Assembly: GCA_028551475.1 (NCBI GenBank)
Contig: CM052354.1
Span: 22,591,258-22,655,257, forward strand
Source of the DNA: Casuarina equisetifolia
Lineage: Eukaryota > Streptophyta > Magnoliopsida > Fagales > Casuarinaceae
Length of the DNA: 64,000 nucleotides
Direction: 5' to 3'
Below are positions 34,621 through 47,200 of the stretch, piece after piece; positions within the stretch are counted from its first letter, which is position 1; every line of letters begins with the position of its first letter. Below the pieces are notes generated by a model that was not told the DNA's origin, did not search any database, and saw only the letters and a list, made by a program, of their open reading frames with translations. A program made the position numbers and the translations under genes.

Positions 34621-37600
34621 TTGGGTGGTTCTGTGGGTACCCATCCATGTAGAGATAGAGAAAGCAGAGGAGAGAGAGAATCAAAGCTAAAGCTGAAGCC
34701 TTTTGTTTTTCTTTTTCATTTTTTGGGTTCAATTATTTCAATGTATTCATGCAGAAACAGAGGGGTCCAAGTCAACATGAGGCTCCATTCTGGCCCCTCA
34801 TGTTTTTCTGCCTTTTGGGTTTCCCATATAGGCCTTCAACTTTTCCCCCAATGACCATAATCTCCCTTCTGTAGCATTTTAATTTTATTTATTTTTTGGC
34901 CTCTATAAACAGCCTACTTTTGCCTTTTTTGGTTCATGAATAATCTAAAGTTATGGGCCAATGGTCCACGCCGGTGTTAGGCTGAGGATCAGGATGCACA
35001 GTCAGGATGAGTTGTTGAAAGGTCAAAGAGGTAGGGTCGACTAATTATTGGGTTAGGGTTTGGGTACAATGGTGGATAGAAATAATGCTACTTCCCATTT
35101 ATAGTTTTCCTTGATCATGAGAAGCAAATCCCAAACGTCACATGCTGCTAATATCATCCAATTCCTAGGGTGTGTGTAGGTGGTTTATCCAGAGATCATG
35201 TCATTAGTCTCTATCTCTATCTCTATCTATTGATTTGAGTTGAAAATATTGATAAGTTGATATCTTTGTTTAATATTTAGATATATTTCTTTTTTTAACA
35301 ATAAATTTTAAATAAGAAAGTTATATAATTTTTAACATAATATTAAAATTTAAATTCAAATATAAATATACCATTAATTGTAATTCCTCTTATTTCTACC
35401 ACTCATAGACTAAGTTTTTAAAAAAAATTAAAATTATTTTTAATCCAACATTTATGTTCATATCTTAAAAAGATTCTTCATTACTTGTGAGTTAAGTTTA
35501 CATGACCTCATCACATCACTCACCTCTCATTTATTCAATTGTCATATCCTCACATTTAAGATCTTAGAGTATCAAAAATAAATTATCCAACATTACATAT
35601 ATCTTGATTTAATATTTTTTGTATATATTAGATACTCATTTCTCTTTTGAAAGAAGAAATTAGATTATTTTTAGTCAGAACAACTTAGCCAAGAAGATAG
35701 AAAAAGAAAAAGATAAATATGACTAGGTAAGGAGCTAGAGAAGGTCATAGTCCTAATGGGATTCCCTCATGAGGCCTGTCATGAAGAGCTCAAGGTTATT
35801 AGATTTTCCACAACCATTTATGGTCCTGTTTTCCTTGATGGGTATGAAACCAACCAGAAAAATAATCAATGAGAAATAAGTGCACAGAAAATGTAACGCA
35901 GAGACCAGAAAATCTACATTAATTGGAGGGACATCTAGATGGGGTGAAATGAAATTGTAGCCACTCGTGCCTTTCAACAGAGCTCTGTCTGTCCAGGGAT
36001 GTTTCCACAGAAACCCAACAGCTCAATCTTTCTAAATTGATTTGATTCTTTACCTCTTTCGCAAGCATGGAGACCTTATTTATTGCAATAATTCCCAGAG
36101 GAGGACGAATAATTTTCTTGACAAAATCATATCTTGCTCTGTGGTTGGTAACAAAATAGCTTCCTTACCTAGAAAAGAAAGGGCATAGATTTCTTAGGAT
36201 ATTTCTTGGTGTATATTTGCTGGAAAAATACAACTTGAGAAGTACTTTTTTTCTTTTTTGGTTATTTCCAAATCAATCAAGTATGTTAAAGACGCATGGC
36301 GACAACATCTTGACAGACTAATCATAAAACAGCATGCAGGCGTTAGGCACCAAATTTGCTGTTTCAAATCCCATTTATTTTTTCATGAATTAGACAAATC
36401 TCGATGATAGATGGGATTAAAGTAGTTACCTTCCATATGAATAAACAACTTTCTGGAAATGGATAGGTAAATCAAAACTCCTTTGATTTTGTTTTAAGAC
36501 TAAATAACCCATCTGGCTTATCTTTTTAGCCAACTTGAATCCTATGCACTTCGAACCTTGGTTGCTGAATCATCATTTAAGCCGTAAGATATCAATACTA
36601 TAAAAGTAAAAATAAAAATCATTTGCTCCCAAAAATGAGGATGGCCATATTTAAGTAATGTAAAAATAAGATTTAAGTAATGTGAAATATGTAAAGACTT
36701 TAACATCACTCTCTTATTGGGATACCATGAAGATTTATTTTAAAAGTACCATATTTGGAATAAAAATCTAATACTCATTTTCTTCTTTAAATTATAATAT
36801 TTATGCAATGTTAGACAAATCAACATGTCCTTTCACATATACGCAATATTGGGTTATTATGAAAATTTTCATGAGTAAATTAGTATCATATTTCAATTTA
36901 AACTATGATATCATGAATTTAAACTTACGTATTTTTTAAAATTAACTCATAAGAAGGAAAACCTTGTTTTCTTATCTATAACCAATATGAGATACATAAT
37001 TTTTAACAAATATGATTTTAATGAAAACTTAGATTTTTCACATATTAGGTGCTCTTGGCCTTTAGTTGAAAATGCCTACATGATCTTCCTGCTTAGCATC
37101 TCTTTCACGAAGCCAAAATACACCTGTAGGCCTTACTTGCAACTGATTAACCATGTCATGGTCTACAATAGCTGATCAACCATTCATTAGTTTAATAAAT
37201 ATGATACAAGATAAAAACAAACCAGAGCATATCTCCTAGTTATTTTGCTTAATATGCTAGTTAGCTGCCAGAGAAACAGGATTCCTAACCTCCTGATTGC
37301 CAGGTTTGGCCACATGTTCATACAGATGATCAATGGCAGTGCCCAATGGCCAAGACTCATAAAAGAAACTGATTCTTTCATCAGTTGACAAATGTTTATA
37401 CACATTATGGAATCTTTTTCATCAAAGAAGGAGCCTGTGGGGTTTATTTTATCACTGATCACAACAGCAGCCTGCAAACACTTCATTTTTTCTTTCCTCA
37501 AGCATGGCCTTTAGGTGGGTCTCGATGCTAGTGGTCCCAGGCTTTTCAAGCTTGTCCAGATTTATGTGTTTATTTTATTTGTTTATATTCTAAGGGGAAA

Positions 37601-38667
37601 GATGCTGCAAGATCCAAATGGATATCTTCTCGACAACATTCAACATCTCTGCCAAATGGATCGTAGGTTTCCATGACATGTTTAGTAGCCTCTGGCTTTG
37701 GAAACAACCCACAGATTTTGTGTCACTACCCTTGGTAGTGGGGGTAGGGGTGGCCACATTTGTAATAAGTTAAGATAAGCCAAGACCCTTATGGATACAA
37801 CGACTAGGCTGCCCTTTTAGATGTAAAGATAAATTTATCCAAAACCTTATCAATTTAATATTCTTTTGTGATTATTGCATTTTTTTTTTGCTAAGTAGGA
37901 TTGGTTTGTGATTAATAGCCTTTTTCTTTTTTAATTACCATAACCCATTTGGAATGCAATTTGTGAAGCCGGTGTTATTCTATCATAAAAAATTGGGACC
38001 TTTTCCTGGAAGAAGCAATGGGATCATGCTGCTTCAACCATCATGACAAGACACAGAAGCTGGAGTCACGCATTCTTTGCTTTTCTCTGGCAGTGCTGAA
38101 TAATCTGAGAAGCACTTAATTGGATATCCATCTAGAGTACCGTTCAAGCTTGCTATGCCTCAAGTTGAAAACCATAGTGGGAATATGACAGAATGATCCT
38201 CCTTATAAGCTGATTTTAAAGAACAAATGATCCAATCTTTGTTATAAAGTCATCAATTCTAACAGTTCCAATCAAAATTTGGGAAGAGCTGTGCAATCAA
38301 TAATTTTCCTGAGAATAGAGTGACCAGCAACTAGGTAGCGTCATGAGCAGTGAGAATCATTCTGTCCATGACATTCAAGTGAACATCAACACACCATAGA
38401 TCATGAGTTCACAACAATGAATACAGAATTTTTTTCATGTTAAGATTCAAGTGACCAGCATAGTAAAAATCAATAACCCCATCCCCTCCTAATTCGAAAA
38501 AAGAAAAGAAAAGAAGTTAATAAATTTCAACAAATAATGAACTCTAGGCTTTATATATTTTGATGTGAATTGTCACACCAGTAATTAACCATGCATAAAT
38601 AGTGAACTACAACATCTGTAATCCTCTCTACTTCGTTCTCTTCTAATTTTCCAAAGAACGAAGCATA
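34621..38667. other. Intergenic, no gene supported
   Basis: About 4 kb of AT-rich DNA. A short CTATCT-type repeat lies at about 35211-35229. Open frames at 35753-35977 and 37187-37501 have no recognisable product. A phrase at 36336-36368 resembles a tRNA-like B box (TTTCAAATCCC) but nothing else supports an element. The last ~100 bp are the 3' flank of RPAC1. Confidence 0.6.
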
Positions 38668-41600
38668 CTAGGAGAGATCAGAAATCACATTTTCACACTT
38701 GTTTTCCAAAATCTTCACGGTCTCGGTAAACAGAACATCAGGAGGTAATGCTCCAGTTGATTCAATAGTAACTGTAGAACAAGAGGGAAGAAATAAAATT
38801 AAAACTGACATAGACAAAAACAACATTTGTTTTTACAAAAACCAGCTCTAATTAATGCATGAACACCACATTACTTACAAATGAAATGATCCTTAACACG
38901 ACGTAATGCCACGCGTTTCTCCCATTCTCCCCCTTCTCTGATGCACTCTCTACACAATGTGCAAGCACGTGGTCGGGCCACAGTCAGCCTCTTTTTACCT
39001 GCCCAACAGACAAATGGCTAGGAAGATGAGTTCTCCCAAAGAAACAGGAAAATGTGATGGCATGTGCAGCTTAATGACAAGATCACACCCCTTATTGGAA
39101 CAAAAGCTGCATTCTGTTGGCATTCTTTAACACAAAATAACATCCCTTGTAATAAGTCTATACAATCTAAGCCACGTGTAGGCTAAGTGTCAAAGAAAGA
39201 AAATGAACACTTCACCATTGGCAATATCTTCAATGTCAAATACTCCAACGGGGCATTTTCTTTTAAGAGTTTCAGCCACATCATCTTCAATCTCTTCCAA
39301 TAGTTGAACCTGAGTAAAGTAAACTATTAACACAGAGCTTCTCTTCAGAAACCTTCAGAGAGTTCAGATGCACCTAAATAAAATATCATCTCACCTCAGG
39401 AAGCATCCTATACCAAGCAGTGGCCACAGGGGACCACTTCGCATGTGTTTTACCAATGCCTTTGACAGCATGTGCTTCAAGTTCTATTTCCTGCAAAAGA
39501 TGAAGTATTTAAGATACTAGGTATTTATTACAGACACCATGTCGTTGATATCGACAAGTTGTCCAAATATACTAGTTATTAACAAGCTAACAATGAAACT
39601 GAATGTGTGATAAGAAAAAATATGCACAAGCATTTTTCAGAAATGTGTTGGCACAGTTTTTTTTTTTTTTTTTCAGCCAAGGCAGTAAACGGAGCTTGAT
39701 AGTGCATTGACAGAGAACCAAGTCTTAATTGATTAAGATATATGTAGAAGCCAATAAGCCCGTATGTAACACCAGAGATAAAATGAACAATGCATTGAAG
39801 AAAGAAGTTTAGCATGCTTAAGCTTAAACAGTAGAAAGTTATAAATATCACCGAGATTACCATCGATTGGCAATCTATCACTCCAGGAATGAAATGGCTT
39901 CATTGAAGTTCTAAGAATAAAATCTGATTAATTAATGAGGGATCCAATTTGGCCACTACATGGAGGCTTCTACAGTTACTTGGGTCCCATATCTTTCCAG
40001 TTCTCCCCAAAGCAAGTATTTGAATGTTTTCCATAAGCAACAAGCAGGGATGATCTTCATTTCTTTTATTTATTTATTTATTTTTTTTTTGGAGGAAATC
40101 ACCATAATCTCAATTGTCCCAAACAAGAAGACGACAAGCTCATCTTTCCCTAACATAAAACCATCAGTTTCTTGTACAAATCAGGGACCACAAAGTCACC
40201 ACTCAAATTTTCCCACCCAGGAATTCAATCAAAAAGTTCCATTAAGTTATCACAAGTATCCAGCAACTAGTAAGCCAATTGAGTGGAAAGACAACTGACC
40301 CCTGTTGGCTGTTTGCCACCAGATTACATGGATAACGTGTCCAATGCAAGCTCTACAGCAGCAAGTACCCAGATAGAAAAATCAACAATCCAATTTTAGT
40401 ACCACTTGGCATGTTTGGATGGAAACAACATCAACACAAGTCCAAATTGTTGAATCATACACTCTGCCTTTTAGTCTTTCCTCCAGGCTACCAATTTTCC
40501 TATATGATAACTTACACTGCAATATCATGACGAATCATGGTAGACTAACCTAACAATTATCATGACCACTACTCTACTCAAAAAAGGATAATTTTCTGGT
40601 AAGCACTTCAGTTTGTAGCACATACTAGTCCAATATAAATTACGGAGCATCATGATTATAATTATACTCCAGTTAGGCTCTTGTCAATCAATAACAGAAA
40701 TAAACTGCTGAAGTAGCTCAAATTTGAGCTTTCAGTAATAAAACATCTCACTGTCAAAACAAATAGTTAGTTACAAAGAAACAACACAGAACCATACAAC
40801 GAAACTTAATTAAGTAATAGCCAAAACAAAACACACACATATGAATGGAACAGCAGGATGAGGTGTGAAGATTACCTCACCAGGCCCAAGTTTAGCAATA
40901 ATAATATCACCAAGTTTTCCATTGAAGCTAATCGGGTTCTTGGAAAATTCAGGCAGGGAGTCTTGGCTGCAAGTAAATGAAGTGTAGGTTTTTGGTCTTG
41001 AGGTGGAACTTGAACTCAAATCTTCTTTTTCCAAGAGAAACTCACTCCCATTCGGTAACCACTTCAAGTCACTAGCTTTTACTGCATTGCATTATATCAT
41101 AATAAAACATAACCACCATCAGTCAAAAAGAAAGAGAAATAATCAACTTAAGTTTTGAGGATAAAAGCTATAAGTACCATTGATATGGCACAAAAACTAT
41201 ACCTGTAAGACGGTGGTGTTTCTGTCGCTCACAACGAATATGGAGTTTAAAAACAATAGTATTCCTTTCATTCGGAGCATTATTTTCTAAGGATCAAAAA
41301 GGAAAAACAAATACACGTTAGTTCCCTGAAATACAAGGCATAATTTGTTCAGGGAAAAGAAAAATGAGAAATAACTTGTTCCATCAAGAGTTGGACCACT
41401 TTGTCTCTCTGAATCTAACCTGCATACTCAAAAAGCCTTGGATCAACACTGATTGGAATAAGTCCCAATCTGTGGGAAAGAACTTCATCTTGGATAACTG
41501 ATGTATTATTTGCAATAAGAACTTTTTCAATAGCCATTGTTGGAACCTGCATACAAAACAACACAAGCAACCGTTCCCATTAATAAGCATTGTAAACTAG

Positions 41601-43057
41601 AAAATTTTATGCGTATAAAACTCCAATTCAAGAGAAGGTGCAGTACGTACAAATACATCACTCAAATATAACTGGCATGGTCTCTATCACAAACGAAGCA
41701 TAGCAAAAAACGAAAAAGGTTTCTAATAAATTTAACTAGTACTACCATCTAACGAGATAAGGAATATTTGAGTATCTTGACACTAATCAGAGAAACTTGC
41801 ATAAATATCACAACCTCAGAAATGAGGATTCTCCGAAATGCGTTGGCAAGTGCTGGATCTAAACCAATCATATCAAACTCCATGTCTTCATCTGAGTATC
41901 GAGTTACTTCAACTCTAAAGTTGTCCCGAAAATGGTCCAATCGGAAACTATTATCTACTCCCACAGATCCAAAGGCACCAGAGTACTGTACTGTATCTGT
42001 CTGCAGACACCAAGATCACAAAATGTAAGAAACTAAGCCAAAAAAAAAAAAAAAGAGAACAAGCAACAATTCCATTCCTCACTCTGCTGACCAAGAAAGG
42101 AGAACTGAAATACAAAATGGGCTATTACTCCAGGTCTCCTGTTTATGCCATTTTGTTCAATTAAGCAAAAGCAAAGTGATAAAAATGTTCCTTTTCAATT
42201 CCAGCCGGTTTAAAATGTAAAAAAGAAAAAAGGAACCTTAATCCAGAAACTTTCATCTTAATCAACACACTAAGCTAATATTTCAATTACGCTGGATAGA
42301 GGGACAAAGCTTTGTTCTTTCTCCTGCCAAACCTCTGTTCCATTGCAAAGAAAAACTCAAAAAGAAAGGGCACGATTATGGGTTTCCGGTTTGTGTCATT
42401 CGTTTGAAGAAGCATCGTGAGAACTCATCCAATCTTCTAGTTGACTTACACAGGAAGTATAATCTTTAAAACAAAGAAACTTTTTATCCAAATTTCTATC
42501 TCACTTAGTACTTCCTAGCAAGCATAATTCGAGGAAAAAACAAATTGATATAAAATATACATAATCAAGTACTGCCACATAAAAATTAGAAAGAAGCTCC
42601 CCAAAAAAATTATAAGGTTAAAATTCAAAAAATGAAAGAACCAATAACAAAAAGCTTGAAGGGGCATAAAATTTCACACCAAAAAAAAGAACAAGAAGAG
42701 CAACAAGACCCAAGAACATATAAGAGGTTCTCATGAAACTGGAAGAAGGCACGGAAACAAGTAACGGATAGTTATGAAAGAGGAAGAATTTGGGAAACAG
42801 AAAGAGAAAACAGCCAAAAGGATTTGGGAAAGCGAGAGGAATACATGGTTGGGAGCGTCAACGTTGCAGAAGACGCGGGTTCTCTGGAGCTGCACGTGCG
42901 GAGGGAGTTTCATCGGCACGTCCGGAAGACTCATTATGTAATCAAGTCCTCCTTTTGATTTTTCTCCCCCTGAGTTAGACTCGGACTCAGACTCGGACAT
43001 TGATTCCGCTTCAGTTTCTTCTTCTGTTTCAGACATCCTTTCGTCTCGCTTGCCCAT
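38668..43057 (-). CDS. RPAC1: RNA polymerases I and III subunit RPAC1 (AC40)
   Basis: Alpha-like subunit shared by RNA polymerases I and III. It pairs with AC19 to nucleate enzyme assembly and acts in the nucleolus and nucleoplasm. Nine exons: 43057-42845, 42000-41815, 41546-41420, 41286-41203, 41081-40876, 39490-39395, 39309-39216, 38998-38879 and 38771-38668. All have GT-AG borders, the phases close, and the product is 409 aa. The alpha motif is [30 protein letters not shown], split by the exon 2/3 border. Then come [40 protein letters not shown], and a ferredoxin-like insert with four Cys (CPVG..., [10 protein letters not shown]). The end is [25 protein letters not shown]. The N-terminus has an acidic Ser/Glu stretch ([12 protein letters not shown]) longer than in Arabidopsis; a second ATG at 43036 is possible. 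The intron between exons 5 and 6 is large (1385 bp). The gene lies directly downstream of NOP2 on the same strand, 1.16 kb apart. Confidence 0.97.
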
Positions 43058-44216
43058 TCTTCGATGAACCTTTCAATCTCTCTTCTTCTTCTTCTCCCTC
43101 TCTCTCTCTCTTCTCCTCTCTCCCAGTGTGGCTCTTGTTGTGAGGGTTCGAAGGTCGAGTGGAAAGACAAACACAGAGAGTCCAGGGTTTTTGAGGGTTT
43201 TAGGTTTTAAGGGTTACCGAAAACGACGAAGAGAGTGATGACATGGAGGTCCTTGATTGGCTGCTGTTAGCCCACTCGTTAAAAACCGTAATGTTTTACA
43301 GGAACTTAAGTGAAACTTTAAGAGCTGTTCTTCCAGTGGTGACGTGGAGGGCCTTGACTGGCTGATTTAGCCTACTTTGTTAATTGTTTTTAAAATCATA
43401 CTTAATAAATATTGTGCTTCACAAATCCAATTATTTTTTAAATCATAATTATAAGTATTGTGTTTCGCAAAGCAAATTATTTATTTATATTTGATCATGC
43501 ATCAAATGCATACAAACAAATACAATAAATGAATAAATAAATGTGGAAGACTTCACATTGCTTGGGATAAGTTTATTTCTAGACCCATGAAATAATACTT
43601 TACATTTTACTCTAACTATCAAAATACCACTTCACCCTTTTAATCTTTACAATTTTACAAGTCCCGCTAGCCTGGTGAGCAATAGCTTCTTTTTCTTATT
43701 ATTTTTTAATTTTTTTTATTGAGGATGGACTTAAAGAAATTTTAAAAATTTATTAGAAAAAAAGAGACTAACCTCCCAGTGTAGTAAAACCCCAAATGTC
43801 ATTGGACTGCCAAGGCTAAGACGAGAACAAAATGGGTTAAAATAAGGGATTATAGGGCTCCATATGAGCTTCCTGGTCGCTTTTGGGGGTTTGATTTGCT
43901 TGTGTTTATGCATCTACCAGCAATTTACAGCACACTGATGAAATTAAGTAATAATCAGAACAGATTCTCTTACAAAAATTAGAGAAACAAAACTTTAGGA
44001 ACTTGTAGAGCCCCGGAAGAACAGGCCATTACAAGTTTTCCATTCCCCTGACGTTTGCATGAACAATTTTGGCACAGAAAATTTGGGTATCATAGGTTGT
44101 TTCATTACAATAAGTTAGAAGTACTCCACCAGATTCCCCCCTGATTCTCCTGGAATCAACTTCCAAAAACTTGCATGAGTTTCCCTGGAGAGCACTGCTG
44201 GTCGCTTCATTTACAC
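43058..44216. other. RPAC1 promoter and NOP2 3' flank
   Basis: A CT/GA-rich block at 43078-43125 lies just upstream of the RPAC1 ATG and fits a transcription start region. The rest, to 44216, is AT-rich and includes the NOP2 3' UTR. An imperfect duplicate pair occurs: GTGACGTGGAGGGCCTTGACTGGCTG at about 43338 resembles GTGATGACATGGAGGTCCTTGATTGGCTG at about 43234. Confidence 0.6.
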
Positions 44217-47200
44217 TTATGCCCCACCCTTCTTTTTCCTCAAGGCTCTCCTCTTCTCTTCCCTGTTGAAGTTTGAAAGAAATGAGTACAAAGGAGATTC
44301 ACGATCCTTTGTGATATGATCTTTCTTTATGCATTATGTTATATGGGAAGAACAGAAGCAATCATTTTAATGGATGGAGAGACGTTGACATACCTTGTTT
44401 TGGATATCTCCTCCCTTGAGGGGAACTTCCTTTTCTGCCTTTTCTCCTCCCTTGATGGGAACTTCCTTTTCTCCTCCATTGATGGGAACTTCCTTTTCTC
44501 CCCCCTCGAAGGGAATTTCCTTTTATTCCCCTGTTTGGTAGTGGTCCGTGCTTCTTTGCCATTTTCCATAACACCATTTTCAACTTCTTTTTTGGTGCCA
44601 ACTGTCAATTCCTCAGCATTATTTTCAGAGTCAATCTCATCTGTCCTCGAACCTTGCTCCACCGTTTCTGATGGTTCGGAAGGTTCTGAAGCTGGATTTC
44701 CGTTGCTCATCTTTTTCAACTGCAAGAAGTTTTTGTCAATAAGTACAAAGACTGACAAATAAAATAAAAGCATGTGAAATTGCAAAAACTATCAAGGAAA
44801 AAAGTTCAAATTTACAAATTTGGACAGCAACTCTCAGGAAAACTCAATCTTTAACTACAGGGTTTTAAAGAAATCATTTGCTGCAACAAGGTTTCCTAAC
44901 TCGGTCTCCAACTGCAGTACCATTCTCTTCAAAATTATCAAGCCTGACTGCGCATACGTGTGTTGACTTGAGTTTTAGTTTCCTTTTACTTGTAGTGGTG
45001 CAGGTGACAAATTTTAGGTGCAAATGACATGCGCAGAAGCATTTAATTTGTTCTTCCTATTACTTGCGTGGCTTCTCCAACCCCTCCCCTCCTCCCCATC
45101 CCCAGCAACATCCAAAGCTTAACAATCAGGGAAAATATTTACTATTTAAAAGAACGGGGAAATTTTCAAAGACCAATACCTACCTTTGCAACAAAAAAAC
45201 CATCCATATTGTGAACATGAGGATAGAAACGCCTTGTCTTTTCCAAGGATGGATGAAAGCGGTGTTCCCTAAACCGGACAAACCTGGTAGATAGAAGCCA
45301 TAAAGATGAGGAAATCAGAAGTTTTTCCAGTAGCTGTGATGCAAGAGTGGGGCAAAATATAGCTTACCCCGGACGCCCAAAGTCAAGCCCACAGGATACT
45401 AATTTAACATTCCTCTTCCTGAGTGCATAGTCAACAACTGCTTCATTCTGAAAGATGTAAAGTTAGGATGGGAAAGAAAACAAATCAGGAAAAAGAGCAA
45501 GTGTACTTGGAAATCCACAAGATTTTCACTATAAGCATACCTCTGCAACCATTATGGAACAGGTGGAGTAAACAACATATCCACCAGATTTTGAATTGGC
45601 ATCCACCATGTCAATCGCAGCAAGTATCAATTGCTACAAAAAGAAAAAAGAAAAAAGAAAAAAGAAAAAAGAAAAAAAAAGTAAATCTTGAGAATAGCTT
45701 CACATTCTGAAACATCTGAAGCAACTTTGTCACTTTAGCAGGGCATGTAAAATAGGTTGCATAAGCAGAATATTTGGTAAAAAATTAGGGTAGATATTTG
45801 GTACACTGCCTGGTATCTCCATTTTGATATTTTGACACTAAATGTTTCCTTTTTTAAATGTCTAAGAAATATATGTAATAAAAGCAATACCACCAACTAC
45901 TTCTAATTACTAGTTAAACAAGTTATAGAAGTAAATCCTCAAGATAAATCTTCGAAAAGGCTTAAGAATACATAAAATACAAATTCACCTTCTGCAAATG
46001 TGCAGATTTCTGAATTTCATCCGAGCTTTTAGAGTTCTTAACAGACTCGTCTTTGGAAATAACCTGCAATATGAGTACAGATCATTTCATTGTCACTTGA
46101 AGTCAAGAAAGGAGAGTAATTAAGAGAACATCACACCAATTACTTACCCCAGTCCCACTGCAAGGAGCATCCAGCAAGACTCTATCAGCTGTGTTGACAC
46201 CCAAAACCTTAGGGAGCTGAAATAGAAGAATTAGAAAGCAAGGAAAAAAAATTGCGTGAGTCAAGTACAAGTCCTTTGCTATCACAAAAGCAACGATAAT
46301 ATGTCATGACACATTTTTACATCAGTATGCATAACCTTCTAGAGAATTAGAATGTACCCAATACATTATGCATTTATATAAAGTTGAGGACCATCATGCA
46401 ACAAAGGATTTACTGCAAATATATGTGCACGCGTTTGTGGGTGTGTATCATACAAATGAAAAGGCAGAATAAATCAAACATTCATCAAAACATAATATCT
46501 ATAGATCATGCAAGAACCATAGGAAACAAAAAGCATACCTCTTTCCCATCATAGTTAGACACAACAGTGTTTGTCACCCCCATACGATGCAGATTTGCAG
46601 TGAGTGACTTAAGCCTAGGCGTCTTCATCTCATTTGCAAAAATTATTCCTGGTCAAATGGCATCAGAGTACAAGAAAATCAATGGAATAGAATTATGATA
46701 CTTAACAAATGAGAAGCTACTCACCACAGCAGCAATGGACCTCTTAACAACAATGATAAGTAATATTCCATATATTTCCAAAATTAACCAATTTTTTCTC
46801 TGAACAAACTTAGTCCCCTGTCGACAGCTAATATTCCCCATCCGTTCTTTTTTCATAATTAAAAAAAAAAAAGAAGCAACTATCTAGAATCAGAATAGAG
46901 TACAGTACTTGATTTAAAAGACTGCAGCTTAACAGCCTTTATTTATATGTGTTCTTTTAGAAGTAAATGGTGCAACTTAGATGATGGAAAGATGTATTAA
47001 ATTTATAAAGAAACAAAATTCGACCCATGCAATACGGTGTGGGTTATGGCATGAAGAGGTTTGTACTTTGTCCCCCTTCTAGAACAAATATACACATACC
47101 AAAAACAGAAGAAGAAGATTCTTAGGACTTAGGTTATAGGTATTTTAAATTATATTGACCATTGCTTGTATTTTGAATCAATTAAATCAGTTAGATATTA

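Noticed and set aside
39960..40298. 112-codon plus-strand open frame between RPAC1 exons 5 and 6
   Set aside because: Intronic, opposite strand, low-complexity Phe/Ile stretch from T-rich DNA, no homology recognised.
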